This document shows positions 31,371-40,517 of a DNA stretch of 64,000 bases, one piece after another; the stretch's first letter is position 1; each line of letters opens with the position of its first letter. The translations under genes and the position numbers were made by a program. Origin of the DNA: Candidatus Gracilibacteria bacterium. GTDB taxonomy: Bacteria; Patescibacteriota; Gracilibacteria; BD1-5; UBA2023. Under the pieces are notes generated by a model. The model ran no database searches and was not told the DNA's origin. It saw only the letters and a program-made list of their open reading frames with translations. The DNA is taken from contig JAQUAB010000002.1 of the NCBI GenBank assembly GCA_028687475.1, forward strand, positions 62,001 through 126,000, read 5' to 3'.

Positions 31371-32480
31371 ATGGCTGATACTCAAGTCCAAACCCAGGAT
31401 CCAGAAATCAAGCTCCCTCAAGCATCTGCAGTCGTAAAACCTCTCTCTGCCACAGAACAAGCAGAAGTAGAGAAAACCTTTGCTGAAGCGACAGATTTTC
31501 GTTCTCTCGGAGAAAAAATCACTGCGCCTCTCGATTCTATCATCGCCGAAACGGCAACTGTTATCGATAGTGATCCTATCATGAATGTCTCTGATGAACT
31601 CTCGAAGATGAATACAGAAGTACAATCCGTCTACAAAGAGATCATCAACAATGATGGTACACTCATGCGTGTAGCGAAATCTGTTCCCCTTCTCGGTTCT
31701 CTCATGAAATCTCTCGATTCGAAGTGGGACGAAGCGAAGTTCAACATCCAGACACTTCAGGGAAAAATCGAGATGATTTTCTCAGGATTCGATCAGGCAT
31801 ACATCTCTCTCAACACAAGCGTCGACATGCAGAAAAAATTCCTCGAAGGTATCGATGAAAATCTCGGAAAAGTAATCGCCTATCGTGATTTTCTCTCAAG
31901 CAAGATCGAAGAATTCAAGACGAAATCCGCAGAAACAACGGATGAGAATACGAAAATGAAGCTCGATATGTTCATTCGCCAGGTAGAGTACTTCCAAAGT
32001 AATCTCAATGTCCTCATCGGAAATCTCGATATGGCTCGTAAGCGCCTCCTCATGCGTCTCGATGCCGCATCGAAGCTCTCGCTCTCTATGAGCTCTAGTC
32101 GTCCGATTTTTAAGACACTTCTCTCGACGGCTCTCATCGAGACCAGTTCACAGAAAGCCCTCGACGCCAGCATGAAAGCGATTGGTGTTATGGGTGAAAC
32201 TATCGACAAGATGTCAACTGAACTCACAGACAAAGCCATCGAATCATCTCGCAAGAGCGAAGAACTCGCATCGAAGCCAGTTCTCTCATCTCAAGTCTTC
32301 GTCGAAAATGTCACAAAACTCAAGACTCACTTCGAAACGATCGAAGCATACCGCGCCCAGGTAAAAATCGAAGCTGATGCAGAAAAGAAGGCTTTCGACG
32401 ATGCATCTGAACAGCTCAAACAAGTCAAAGTTCTCAATGCAAAAGATCAAGAAGAGCTCGCGAAAGAACTGAATCAGTAA
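31371..32480 (+). CDS. TelA/KlaA-like (toxic anion resistance) coiled-coil protein
   Basis: 369 aa, no membrane helix, almost entirely helical. The layout fits TelA: a short acidic N terminus, a PLLGSLMKSLD loop, long coiled coils (FDQAYISLNTSVDMQKKFLEGIDENLGKVIAYRDFL), then a ARKRLLMRLDAASKLSLSMSSSR region and a final regular helix. TelA proteins are linked with tellurite and colicin resistance and envelope stress; the molecular role is not settled. No internal TGA. Codon use is like that of housekeeping genes here (CTC, CGT, ATC), suggesting good expression. Ends in copy 1 of the hairpin repeat. Confidence 0.72.
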   Translation: MADTQVQTQDPEIKLPQASAVVKPLSATEQAEVEKTFAEATDFRSLGEKITAPLDSIIAETATVIDSDPIMNVSDELSKMNTEVQSVYKEIINNDGTLMRVAKSVPLLGSLMKSLDSKWDEAKFNIQTLQGKIEMIFSGFDQAYISLNTSVDMQKKFLEGIDENLGKVIAYRDFLSSKIEEFKTKSAETTDENTKMKLDMFIRQVEYFQSNLNVLIGNLDMARKRLLMRLDAASKLSLSMSSSRPIFKTLLSTALIETSSQKALDASMKAIGVMGETIDKMSTELTDKAIESSRKSEELASKPVLSSQVFVENVTKLKTHFETIEAYRAQVKIEADAEKKAFDDASEQLKQVKVLNAKDQEELAKELNQ

Positions 32481-32482
32481 TG

Positions 32483-32532
32483 TTGCAAAAATTGATAAGA
32501 AAAGCTGTGATAGAAATATCATGGTTTTTTAT
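32483..32532 (+). repeat. Promoter/terminator hairpin repeat, copy 1
   Basis: TTGCAA (32483-32488), 17 bp, TGTGAT, inside an inverted repeat AAAGCTGTGATA-GAAA-TATCATGGTTTTTT. Copies 2 and 3 are at 41593 and 43440. Here it most likely terminates the TelA-like gene, since no start codon follows. Confidence 0.65.
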
Positions 32533-32599
32533 TTTCAGTAAGGATTGAGGGAAATATCGGAAAGCTCGAAGGGATAATCAGGAAGATAGAGTAATTTCT

Positions 32600-32735
32600 T
32601 TTTGCTTTTTCCTTATTTCTCTATATAGTGCGCACACGAAATCCTTTTCCCGAGGAGCCATATAGATAATCTGTATATCGCTTCTCCCCTATTTGAAGCG
32701 ATAATCTTGTTCTTTTTTGCCACAGGTCTGGCATA
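32600..32735 (+). ncRNA. Possible small RNA in the 32533-32847 gap
   Basis: TTGCTT-16-TATAGT at about 32600-32628 is promoter-like; downstream is an 8-bp hairpin ATCGCTTC ... GAAGCGAT (about 32675-32702) followed by a T-rich stretch, then a second small stem GCCA/TGGC before ATATATATTTTT. No ORF. It does not match tmRNA, SRP RNA or RNase P by eye. The remainder of the gap up to 32847 is T-rich leader of the helicase gene. Confidence 0.25.
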
Positions 32736-32847
32736 TATATTTTTGAGAGCATTTTGCTTTTTCTCGAAGGATTGACGTGTTTTTATTTTTTGGACGAAGA
32801 CTTTCTGATTATTTTTTGATGTCTTCTCTCATTATCTTTTTTATACT

Positions 32848-34413
32848 ATGAGTTTTGCAACTCTCGAACTCCGCCCGGAGATTCTCCAGGCACTTACCGA
32901 TCTCGGATATCACGAGCCAACTGCTGTCCAGTCACAGGTAATTCCTCTTGCTATAGCAGGGAAAAATATCATCGTCCAGTCACAGACTGGAAGTGGAAAA
33001 ACTGCTGCTTTCTGTATCCCAGCACTCAATACGATCGATTCCAAAAAGCGTACTCCACAAGTACTCATCCTCGAACCAACTCGTGAACTCGCTTGTCAGA
33101 CTCGTGATGAAGTATTCAACCTTTCTCGCCACATGCGTATGGGTTCACTCGCTGTGTTCGGTGGTTCACCCATCTGGAAACAAAAAGAAGGACTTCGCGC
33201 AGGTCCACAGGTAATTATCGCCACTCCAGGACGTCTCATCGACCTCATGGAACGTGGATGGATCAATCTCGATGATGTCACGACTCTCGTTCTCGATGAA
33301 GTAGATCAGATGATGGATATGGGATTCGCTCCTGCCGTGACAGAAATCTGGGAATCACTCAAGTCCCTCAAACAAGTGATGACTTTTTCTGCAACATACA
33401 CCCCAGTGATCAAGAGACTTCTCGATACACATATCCAAGGTGAAACAGAGACTCTCACACTCTCTACTTCTGTGACTGTTGATACCATCAATCACGTTTT
33501 CATGAGAGTAGGTATTCGCGATAAATATCCTGTCTTGAAGCGTATTCTCGAAAAATATCCAGAGGATAAAGTCATGATCTTCACGGCAAAGAAACACGAA
33601 ACAGAAGAACTCGAACGCTATCTTTTCCGAGATGGATTCCAGGCTGCATTTATCCATGGAGATATGCACCAACGCGATCGTATGAAGGCGCTCAAGGACT
33701 ACAAGGAGGGAAAGGTTCGCATCTTCATCGGGACTGACGTTGCTTCTCGTGGTCTCAACATGAACAATATCAATCTCGTGATCAACTACCATGTTCCTCA
33801 CGATCCAGAGTCATATATTCACCGTATCGGTCGTACTGGTCGTGCTGGGGCTGATGGTCGCGCGATTATGTTCGTCTCGACTGAAGAAATGCGCCCATTC
33901 CAACGCATCGAACGTATGCATAAGATAGAAATCACTGAGCTCGATATCGAAGGAAATGTGGTTCCTCGTGTAAAAGAAGAACGTCGTTCATTCGGTGGTG
34001 GAGGCGGAGGCGGTTATCGTGGGCGATCTGGTGGAGGTTATCGTGGAGGTTCTTCATCTGGTGGAGGAGGATACCGAGGTAGATCATCAGGGGGAAATAG
34101 TTATCGCGGAGGTTCTTCATCTGGTGGAGGTTATCGTGGAGGTTCTTCTAGCGGTTCATCTTCCGAATGAGGATATCGTGGACGAAGTGAGGGTGGTTCA
34201 GAAGGTGGATACCGTGGTTCATCATCAGGAGGATCTTCTGGTGGAGGTTATCGTGGACGAAGTGAAGGTGGTTCAGAAGGTGGATACCGTGGAGGTTCTT
34301 CTGGTGGAGGCTACCGAGGAAGCTCGTCTGGCGGATACCGATCATATGATCATGATCATCATACGAGCCGACCTCCTCGTCGAGATGAGAATGGTGGACA
34401 TCGCGGTGAATAA
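32848..34413 (+). CDS. DEAD-box family RNA helicase with RGG-rich tail
   Basis: 521 aa. All helicase motifs in order: Q motif (EPTAVQSQVIPLA), I (SQTGSGKT, about 45-52), Ia (EPTRELA), Ib (TPGRL), II (LVLDEVDQMM), III (FSATY), IV (VMIFTAKK), V (GTDVASRGLN) and VI (HRIGRTGRAG). Motif II reads DEVD rather than DEAD. From about residue 385 a Gly/Arg/Ser repeat tail (GGGYRGRS, GGSEGGYRGS) runs to a His/Arg end; such tails bind RNA and promote condensates. TGA inside the tail (SSE-G-GYRG) is Gly and would otherwise remove its last 80 residues. Probably acts in ribosome assembly or RNA decay. Confidence 0.95.
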
Positions 34414-34420
34414 TTCCGAA

Positions 34421-34446
34421 AGAGGGCTCTCAGAGTCCTCTTTTTC
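34421..34446 (+). terminator. Helicase gene terminator
   Basis: AGAGGGCTCT / AGAGTCCTCT stem (one G-U pair) with a tiny loop, followed by TTTTTC. Confidence 0.7.
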
Positions 34447-34481
34447 TTGCTTTGGAGAGGAATTTTTCTATACTCATTCTG

Positions 34482-35471
34482 ATGAACTTCCAGTATTCAT
34501 TCATGCTTTTCGCATCAATCCCCTTTTTGATCTTCTGGTGGATTTTTTGGCGTGAAAAAGTCGGATACAGTTTCCCGAATTCACTCGCGAAAAGATATTC
34601 GAGAACGTCACCAAATTTCATGATTCTCTGGATAGTACGATGTAGTATTATTTTTTTGACTTTTCTTATACTCTCGGTGCCAAGCTATACAAAAACCGAA
34701 AAGAAACCTCTCTATTCGAATAAAAGTATCACGCTCGTACTCGATATATCGAAATCCATGCTCGCGGATGATATCTCTCCGAGCCGTCTCGAATGAGCGA
34801 AAAAAGTACTCATTTCCTTTCTCGAGCATGAGAGTAGCAATCAGTTTGGACTGGTGATTTTTGCAGGAAAAGCATTCACACTTTCTCCCCTCTCATATGA
34901 TAGATCTGCTATCATCAATATCATACAAAATATCACAACTGACACTATCAAACAACAACTTCCATGACTCTCTGGAACGAATATCGGAGATGCACTCCTC
35001 GCTGCGGATAAACTCGTGAGAAATGAATCAGGAAACAACACTGTCATACTCATCACTGACGGACGAGCGAATATCGGAATCAATCCGATCACTTCAGCCG
35101 AATATCTCCACAATCACAAAACTCCCATATACACTATCGGCATAGGCGAATCGTCTGGAGCTATCCTTTCGTATCTCGATAACGATGGGAAACGCCAGTA
35201 TTTTTTCGATGAGAAATGAGAAAAGCTCCGTGCCGACATCGATAATGTCATGCTCGAAAATATTGCAAAAACCACTGGTGGGCACTTTTTCCAAGCAAAT
35301 GACACGCACCTTTTCGAGAAAATATTCGACAACCTCAGCACTGAACTCATCACCAAACCTGAATATTACACAGAAAAAAGAGAAATACACCTCTCATTTC
35401 CTCTATTCATCAGCCTCATTATACTTATCGGATTCCATACGCTTCTCCTCTTCTGGATGAAGAAAATATAG
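34482..35471 (+). CDS. Membrane-anchored VWA-domain protein (BatA/BatB-like)
   Basis: 329 aa. N-terminal hydrophobic hairpin (about 5-20 and 45-65), a von Willebrand A domain with the metal site DISKSM (DxSxS), the Thr in LSGTNIGDALLAA and the Asp in LITDGRANIG, then a final membrane helix (FPLFISLIILIGFHTLLLF). This layout is that of Bat aerotolerance proteins, which usually neighbour a MoxR ATPase; none is here. Three TGA codons are Gly, one in the QLP-G-LSGTN loop. Start set at 34482 (MNFQYSF); an ATG at 34452 falls next to the preceding terminator. Confidence 0.85.
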
Positions 35472-35531
35472 TTTTTTCACGAAAAAATTTGATTTTTCGG
35501 AAGAATTCACTATATTCCACACACATTTCAT

Positions 35532-35607
35532 GGATCGGTAGCTCAGTTGGTAGAGCGGAGGACTCTTAATCCTTAGGTCGCGGGTTCGAGCCCCGCCCGG
35601 TCCACCA
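35532..35607 (+). tRNA. tRNA-Lys(CUU)
   Basis: 76 nt with encoded CCA. Acceptor stem GGATCGG (35532-35538) pairs with CCGGTCC (35597-35603), discriminator A, CCA at 35605-35607. D stem GCTC/GAGC, anticodon loop CTCTTAA with anticodon CTT, T arm with GGTTCGAGCCC. All four arms fold. It is followed by a direct repeat and a terminator. Confidence 0.95.
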
Positions 35608-35631
35608 TACATGCAAATCAAGAAAAATCCC
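35607..35631. repeat. 25-bp direct repeat, copy 1 (tRNA-proximal)
   Basis: Identical to 37241-37265. It starts on the last base of the tRNA CCA end and runs into the left arm of the following terminator. The pair brackets the methyltransferase gene. Confidence 0.8.
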
Positions 35632-35651
35632 CCATTACTGGAGGGATTTTC
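35623..35651 (+). terminator. tRNA terminator
   Basis: AAAAATCCC ... GGGATTTT stem with about ten bases in the loop, followed by CTAATTC; on either strand it has A/T flanks. Confidence 0.65.
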
Positions 35652-35704
35652 TAATTCATTTATCATAGAATAACTATAATTCAAGATTGATCAGAGTATG
35701 CAAA

Positions 35705-37156
35705 TTAAAGGAGAGGGGCAATAGAAATGTTTCTCTGACGACTTCCAGCCTTATAAGAAACTTTATATTTTTCTCATTTTTTCAAATGTAGAAGTTTTGG
35801 ATCTCCATTTTCTTCTTGGACTGATTGGGGCATAGTAATAAGAGCTTCATATTCTCGGAGCTGAAAATCTCCTAGGTCCACAGTACTTGTTAATATGAGT
35901 AGATAATGTCCATCTTCAGGAGTAGTAACTTCAAATTCTATATCTTCTTCCGGCTTCCGTGTATTGAGTGTAAATCTGGATGGGAGCCTCCTTTCGAAAT
36001 AATGATGAGGATTCCTTCCAACTTTTACGACTTTTTTACTAGCAAAGAATTCTTGTATGGATACTAAATCACCACGCACATCTACATTTCGAGGAAGTAT
36101 AAGTCAAGTACTTAATACTTTTTTGCTCAAGTTCGCAAAAATCTGCGCCATTGGCTCCTCGGTTAATCCGCTATGCATTGTTTCAGAGACAAGATAATTA
36201 AATCATGATTCAGGTTGATACGTTATTGCATTTCATTGTAGAACATTAATTCTATCAGACAGTCAAAATGAATCAACTATAGCACGAGCGACTGGAATAG
36301 CATCCTGATTAAGTTCTAAACATGTACATCGAACCTTCGGAGAACATAAGCAGGCATAGATCGCAAGAATTGGTACTGACCCACATCATGCATCACACAT
36401 AGATATTTCTCAGTCTATTTGACCATCAAGCTTAGTAATATCTCAAGCAATAGCTTGCAAAAATTTCTTAGTCCGTACCAAATCCCTCATACATACCATA
36501 CTTTCTAATACTCATAAACTTCAAGCATTTTTATTCTCCCGTGACCATTGAAATTGTGTATTTCAGAGTTTTGATATCATAAATAACTCAAAATCCGAAG
36601 GGTCATTCTTAGCTTTCATGGCTTCCTCCATGGTTTGAGTTTTCGGTAATTCAACAGCATTGATAAATTTATCAAGTAAACTCTTTGGGTCTTGATTGCC
36701 CCATCATTCTTGTAATGACCGCAATTTGGCAACAGTAGCCAAGTAATACCATTCATCAATGGTACCATTTTGATTTTGCTGGTTAATAGTTACCACAGGT
36801 TCCCTATCGCCAGGATTATTTTCAAGAATACCCATTGTTTTATTTCGGCTAGCATAAATCGCAGCTCGTATTTTTCTAAGCTCCTCTCGCTCATCGTCTG
36901 AAATCATTCATACTCAAACACTTGTAAGATATTCTTTTCATAAAAGCTCTCGTGCTCTGGGATTATCTGGATGAGCAAATAACCCACGGAGTTCAGCCTC
37001 TTGTTGGGGAGTTCTATCAGGCACTTTTTGTAAATCTTGTAATCTTTGGTCTAACATACAATGCATGATACCATAAATTATGTTTCCATGCAAATTCTGG
37101 AACGAATATATCTCTGTACTCTTTACAACTGTAATATTCTCAATACACTGTTCCAC
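35705..37156 (-). CDS. SAM-dependent methyltransferase, PRMT-like
   Basis: 483 aa. About 190 residues of unassigned helical N terminus are followed by a Rossmann methyltransferase: motif I MCDAGCGSVPILAIYA, acidic loop CTCLELNQDAI, then INVLQGNAITYQP, and NYLVSETMHSGLTEEPMAQIF, which resembles the double-E loop region of protein arginine methyltransferases; a beta-rich C-terminal domain follows. Substrate unknown. More than ten TGA codons are Gly, including one in motif I (DA-G-CGS). Starts with GTG; a stop lies just upstream. AT-rich codon use (TTA, AGA, ATA) differs from its neighbours and fits transfer. Flanked by 25-bp direct repeats. Confidence 0.75.
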
Positions 37157-37240
37157 ACTTACTTATTTCATTATTTTTCTACTCATAAAATCAAAAATTT
37201 CTGAGTCTCAGAAGAATTTGATAGAGTTGATTTGACTACT

Positions 37241-37265
37241 ATACATGCAAATCAAGAAAAATCCC
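37241..37265. repeat. 25-bp direct repeat, copy 2
   Basis: Exact copy of 35607-35631 at the other side of the methyltransferase gene; again it leads into a terminator stem with AAAAATCCC. Confidence 0.8.
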
Positions 37266-37283
37266 ACAAAAGTGGGATTTTTT
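37256..37283. terminator. Bidirectional terminator
   Basis: AAAAATCCCAC-AAAA-GTGGGATTTTTT. On the minus strand it ends the operon that finishes at 37293. Confidence 0.8.
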
Positions 37284-37292
37284 AGAAATTTT

Positions 37293-37766
37293 TTATACAT
37301 CTATCTTGTGTCTCAATTCCTTCAGACAATCAAGTACTCGGACTTGTTCTTCCTTATTCAATCTTGTATTTCTATATTCTGCCTGTTCCAACATGATGAG
37401 AATAGCAAGAATCTCATGATCAGACAGATATTCTTCTATATCCTTTGCCGTATGTGCCTGACTCGGATGAGGCAGATAAATATGTTGTATATACTTTCGT
37501 AATAACACCGCTGCTTGTTGTTCGAAGTTTTTCTCTTCCAGAATCGGGAGAACTCCGAGAATTTCTTTCTGGATTTTTCTTTTTCTCTTCTGTTTTTGGA
37601 ATAGTTGTAATACAGAGAAAACGACGAAAATGAGAACAATAATCATGAAAGTATATATCCCATCAATGAAAGAAAAATTCCCTATCCATCGAATTGGTGC
37701 AACCTGAATGAGAAGAGTATCTGGAATCATAAAAAAGAGTATATTTCCTATAATATAGAAAAACAT
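37293..37766 (-). CDS. Hypothetical membrane protein with helical cytoplasmic domain
   Basis: 157 aa. Two N-terminal helices (about 2-22 and 36-57), then a strongly basic segment (QKQKRKRKIQKE) and a helical soluble domain (LEEKNFEQQAAVLLRKYIQHI, KDIEEYLSDHEILAILIMLEQAEYRNTR). The last part recalls DUF4381-type domains found beside VWA/MoxR genes, but this is weak. Start at the ATG 37766, 25 bp behind the preceding gene; a longer reading would start with TTG inside it. Last gene of the operon from 39283. Confidence 0.55.
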   Translation of the reverse strand: MFFYIIGNILFFMIPDTLLIQVAPIRWIGNFSFIDGIYTFMIIVLIFVVFSVLQLFQKQKRKRKIQKEILGVLPILEEKNFEQQAAVLLRKYIQHIYLPHPSQAHTAKDIEEYLSDHEILAILIMLEQAEYRNTRLNKEEQVRVLDCLKELRHKIDV

Positions 37767-37791
37767 ACTCTTTCCAAGAAAATCGCAAAAT

Positions 37792-38382
37792 CTAAGAAGT
37801 GAAGACCCAAGGAGCCAGTGCCGTAAGGATATAGCTGAAGAGAAAAAGGAGAACAAGTCCAATCACAATATTCACTCACCAGTGTTTGAGTGTTGTTTTC
37901 ATTTTCACATCATCACCTCCAGCGAATGCCCACGCAATACCAAGTCCAACAATTCCGAGAACACCGAGAAGAAGAACAATATAGATGAAATAGCGAATAA
38001 TCTGTGCAAAAACTTTTTGAAAACCTGACAATCACTGAGGAACAGTACACTCATATTTCCGATTTTCTGGTGTACCACATGCAGCCTCTCACTGTGTCTT
38101 CGCACCTTCTGCGATACACGTACAATCTCCACCAGGAACTCTTTCTGTGACAATGATTTTGGTGGGATCAGACGATGTTGAAGATGCTGTAGTAGCACTA
38201 TCGACAGCTTCGGCAGCCATAGTACTTGTACCATTGATATCAAAAGTTCCATTAGGAATGGAATCTGAACCGATTGCTGAATCAGTACTCACCGAAGCTT
38301 CAGCAGAAAATACATAATTTCCAACCATCAGCAGACTACCTATGTAAAGAAAAAGGATTCCTTGTTTTATTATTTTCTTCAT
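37792..38382 (-). CDS. Exported VirB2/TrbC-like membrane protein
   Basis: 196 aa. Signal peptide (MKKIIKQGILFLYIGSLLM), a Ser/Thr-rich extracytoplasmic stretch of about 60 residues, a four-Cys segment (GGDCTCIAEGAKTQGEAACG), then two membrane helices (FIYIVLLLGVLGIVGLGIAWAF; VNIVIGLVLLFLFSYILTAL) separated by the short basic loop GGDDVKMKTTLKHW. Two helices with a small charged loop are the layout of VirB2/TrbC pilins. Two TGA codons are Gly. Starts 4 bp after the stop of the gene before it. Confidence 0.6.
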
Positions 38383-38386
38383 AGTT

Positions 38387-39283
38387 CTAAAAAGTAAAAT
38401 TGATAAGATCCGCGAGGAAACTATATGAGGCAAGCAGGATAAGTGTAGCGATGAATGTATTCACGATAATATTTTTTCCTTTTTTTGTGCGTTCTTCATC
38501 ACCACCAGAAGTGATATAATAGTATCCGCCCCAGATGAGAAAGAATACTGCAACTGGACCAGCAAAGTAGAGTGCCAAAACAAAGAATTTTCCTGCTACT
38601 GTGGTTACATCTCTCACAAAATTGTATGATGTAATCATCGTCCCCCACAGACGCACAAAACTCAAGAAAAGAAGCCCAAGAGTTCCGTAGAGAATACGGT
38701 TTTTTGCTTTTTTGAGTTGCTCTTCATTGCCAGCAGAAGTGATCAGAGCAAAGAGTCACCAAGTAAACGTCATAACCGCAGCACCAAATATGAATACCTG
38801 GAAAAAGAGAATAAGATTCCTCAAGAATCCATCGGTAATAGTCGTATCCCAGAAAAATCCTCCGACCGTCGAAGACCAACTAATAGGTGTATCACCGATA
38901 ACCTCAACACTTCGTGGAGTAGAAAAAAATATTTGGTAAATAATCCCTGGAATATTGATAAAAACAAAACCGATAAGCGCGAGCATAATCTGTTTTCTTT
39001 GAGCTTTTATACGTTCTTCATTTTCTGAAAACACCACCATATACACACCAATCATCACTAGATAAATGAGCGCAAATCCTGATATGATAATTTTCGCAAG
39101 TGACAAAATCCTGAATCCAACACTCTGAGTCTGATCGATCAGATCTCAAGTTGATGAATCTATTCCTATAGAAACATCGCCAACAACGCTGAGCTCAGAT
39201 GGGAGAGTCGCCCAAGCCCCAGAAAAAATTCCCAAAGAAGCTATGGTAAATAAAGAAAGGAGAATGATATTTTTGAACCGCAT
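38387..39283 (-). CDS. Fused VirB2/TrbC-like membrane protein, three helix pairs
   Basis: 298 aa. Signal peptide (ATG at 39283; MRFKNIILLSLF), then three units, each a membrane helix, a short charged loop and a second helix: loops SENEERIKAQRKQ, SAGNEEQLKKAKNR and SGGDEERTKKGKN. The third (IWGGYYYITSGGDEERTKKGKNIIVNTFIATLILLASY) is the pattern seen in CPR proteins annotated as VirB2/TrbC-like pilins. Here three such units are joined in one chain. TGA codons are Gly at two joints, so in the standard code it would look like separate small pilins. First gene of a three-gene operon. Confidence 0.65.
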
Positions 39284-39324
39284 ATTGCGTATAGTAAAGG
39301 GAAAGTAGAAAAAATCAAGAGTTG

Positions 39325-40035
39325 TTAGGATGAGACCGTGCCAAGTTCACGCTCGAATTTATCTGCTACTTGCTGAATATATCTTCGTTTTTCTCATATG
39401 GATGCCATTTGTTCGTGTATTTTCTCTTTCTTCCGTTCGATTTCTTGAACTTCCTTCATATGTTTTTCTTCGAGTTGCCTGATCTGAAATTCACACAATT
39501 CGATTTCTTTTTGTTTCTTGGCTTTTGCCAATTCAGCATTTTCATCATTACTCAGCTCTTTGAGACCAGAGACAAGTTCTGCGAGCTTCTTACGTAGACG
39601 AGAAGAATACTTTGCTTTCTCTGAATTATTCATCGACTGAATTGGTACATCATTTATCATATTCTCATCTGTGGTACCATCAGTCTTGTCCATCATTGGA
39701 ACAAATGGTTCGACAGGAATTTCTTTTGGCTCGAGAACTTCTGAAGCCGGAGAAGCAATATCTGAGACAGATGAATCATTCGAGAAATCCAATCCTCCAA
39801 TATCAAATGATAGAGGAATATCAGGAAAAGAAGCAGAAGGAATAGAAACAGTTTTCCCATCATTACTTGGATTTTTTGTATCGTTTTCTACGACCGAAAG
39901 AACCTCTGGAACTGGATCTGCAGGATGAACCGCCTCTTCTGAGACCGCCTTCACTGAATCATCCATTTTTGTGCCATTGGTATTGATTGCCATCGGTGTA
40001 TTCGTATCGAGAAAAAGATTATCAAAAAGTCACAT
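39325..40035 (-). CDS. MGLFD-type acidic coiled-coil protein, second copy
   Basis: 236 aa. Begins MGLFDNLFLDTNTP (its second codon is TGA = Gly), then about 100 acidic Ser/Pro/Asp residues, then a long coiled coil (about 135-205: LRKKLAELVSGLKELS, EIELCEFQIRQLEEKHMKEVQEIERKKEKI). Same order of parts and same first five residues as the protein at 11125. No membrane helix. Divergent from the gene at 40176. Function unknown; the shared start may be a membrane- or partner-binding peptide. Confidence 0.65.
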
Positions 40036-40175
40036 AGAAAAGGGTTTACGAATGAGTCTAGTCTAACATACTCCATGGAAAAATGCAAAAATCAAGAAAC
40101 TCTTTTTCGAAAAAAGAAAAAAGTACATATAATCAGGGCAAATACGAAAAATAAAAAATCCTAACCTCACTTCTT

Positions 40176-40517
40176 ATGTACTATCTTTTCCAATTTCTCA
40201 TCTCGGCTTGAGCCATCTACTTTGTTGCACAGTCTGGGTATGTTTCTGGTATAGAAATCCAGAATGGATATACTTCCATTCTCATTTTTGCAGTCATACT
40301 TGGACTCGTGAATCTGTTCCTTGGAACACTATTGCGAATTATTGCTTTTCCGATTCGACTCATTACTCTCGGACTTTTTTCATTCGTTATCAGTCTGATT
40401 GTCGTGAAAGTTGCTGATGAACTGGTGCCAGGCATCACTCTGAATGGTATTGTTCCCATCATTGTGATTGCACTGGTATCAGGAATTACTTCTTTCATTC
40501 TCAAACTTTTCAAATAA
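40176..40517 (+). CDS. Four-helix membrane protein, phage-holin-4-like (PF04020 type)
   Basis: 113 aa with four membrane helices. ILGLVNLFLGTLLRIIAFPIRLITLGLFSFVI and VVKVADELVPGITLNGI are the typical stretches of the widespread holin-4 superfamily proteins, which despite the name are mostly chromosomal and of unknown function. One TGA (ISA-G-AIY) is Gly. Its TAA (40515-40517) is immediately followed by the next ATG, so the two genes are co-translated. Confidence 0.82.

Noticed and set aside
34000-34360. Gly-rich tandem DNA repeat as a separate repeat locus
   Set aside because: The repeats are in frame and encode the RGG tail of the helicase.
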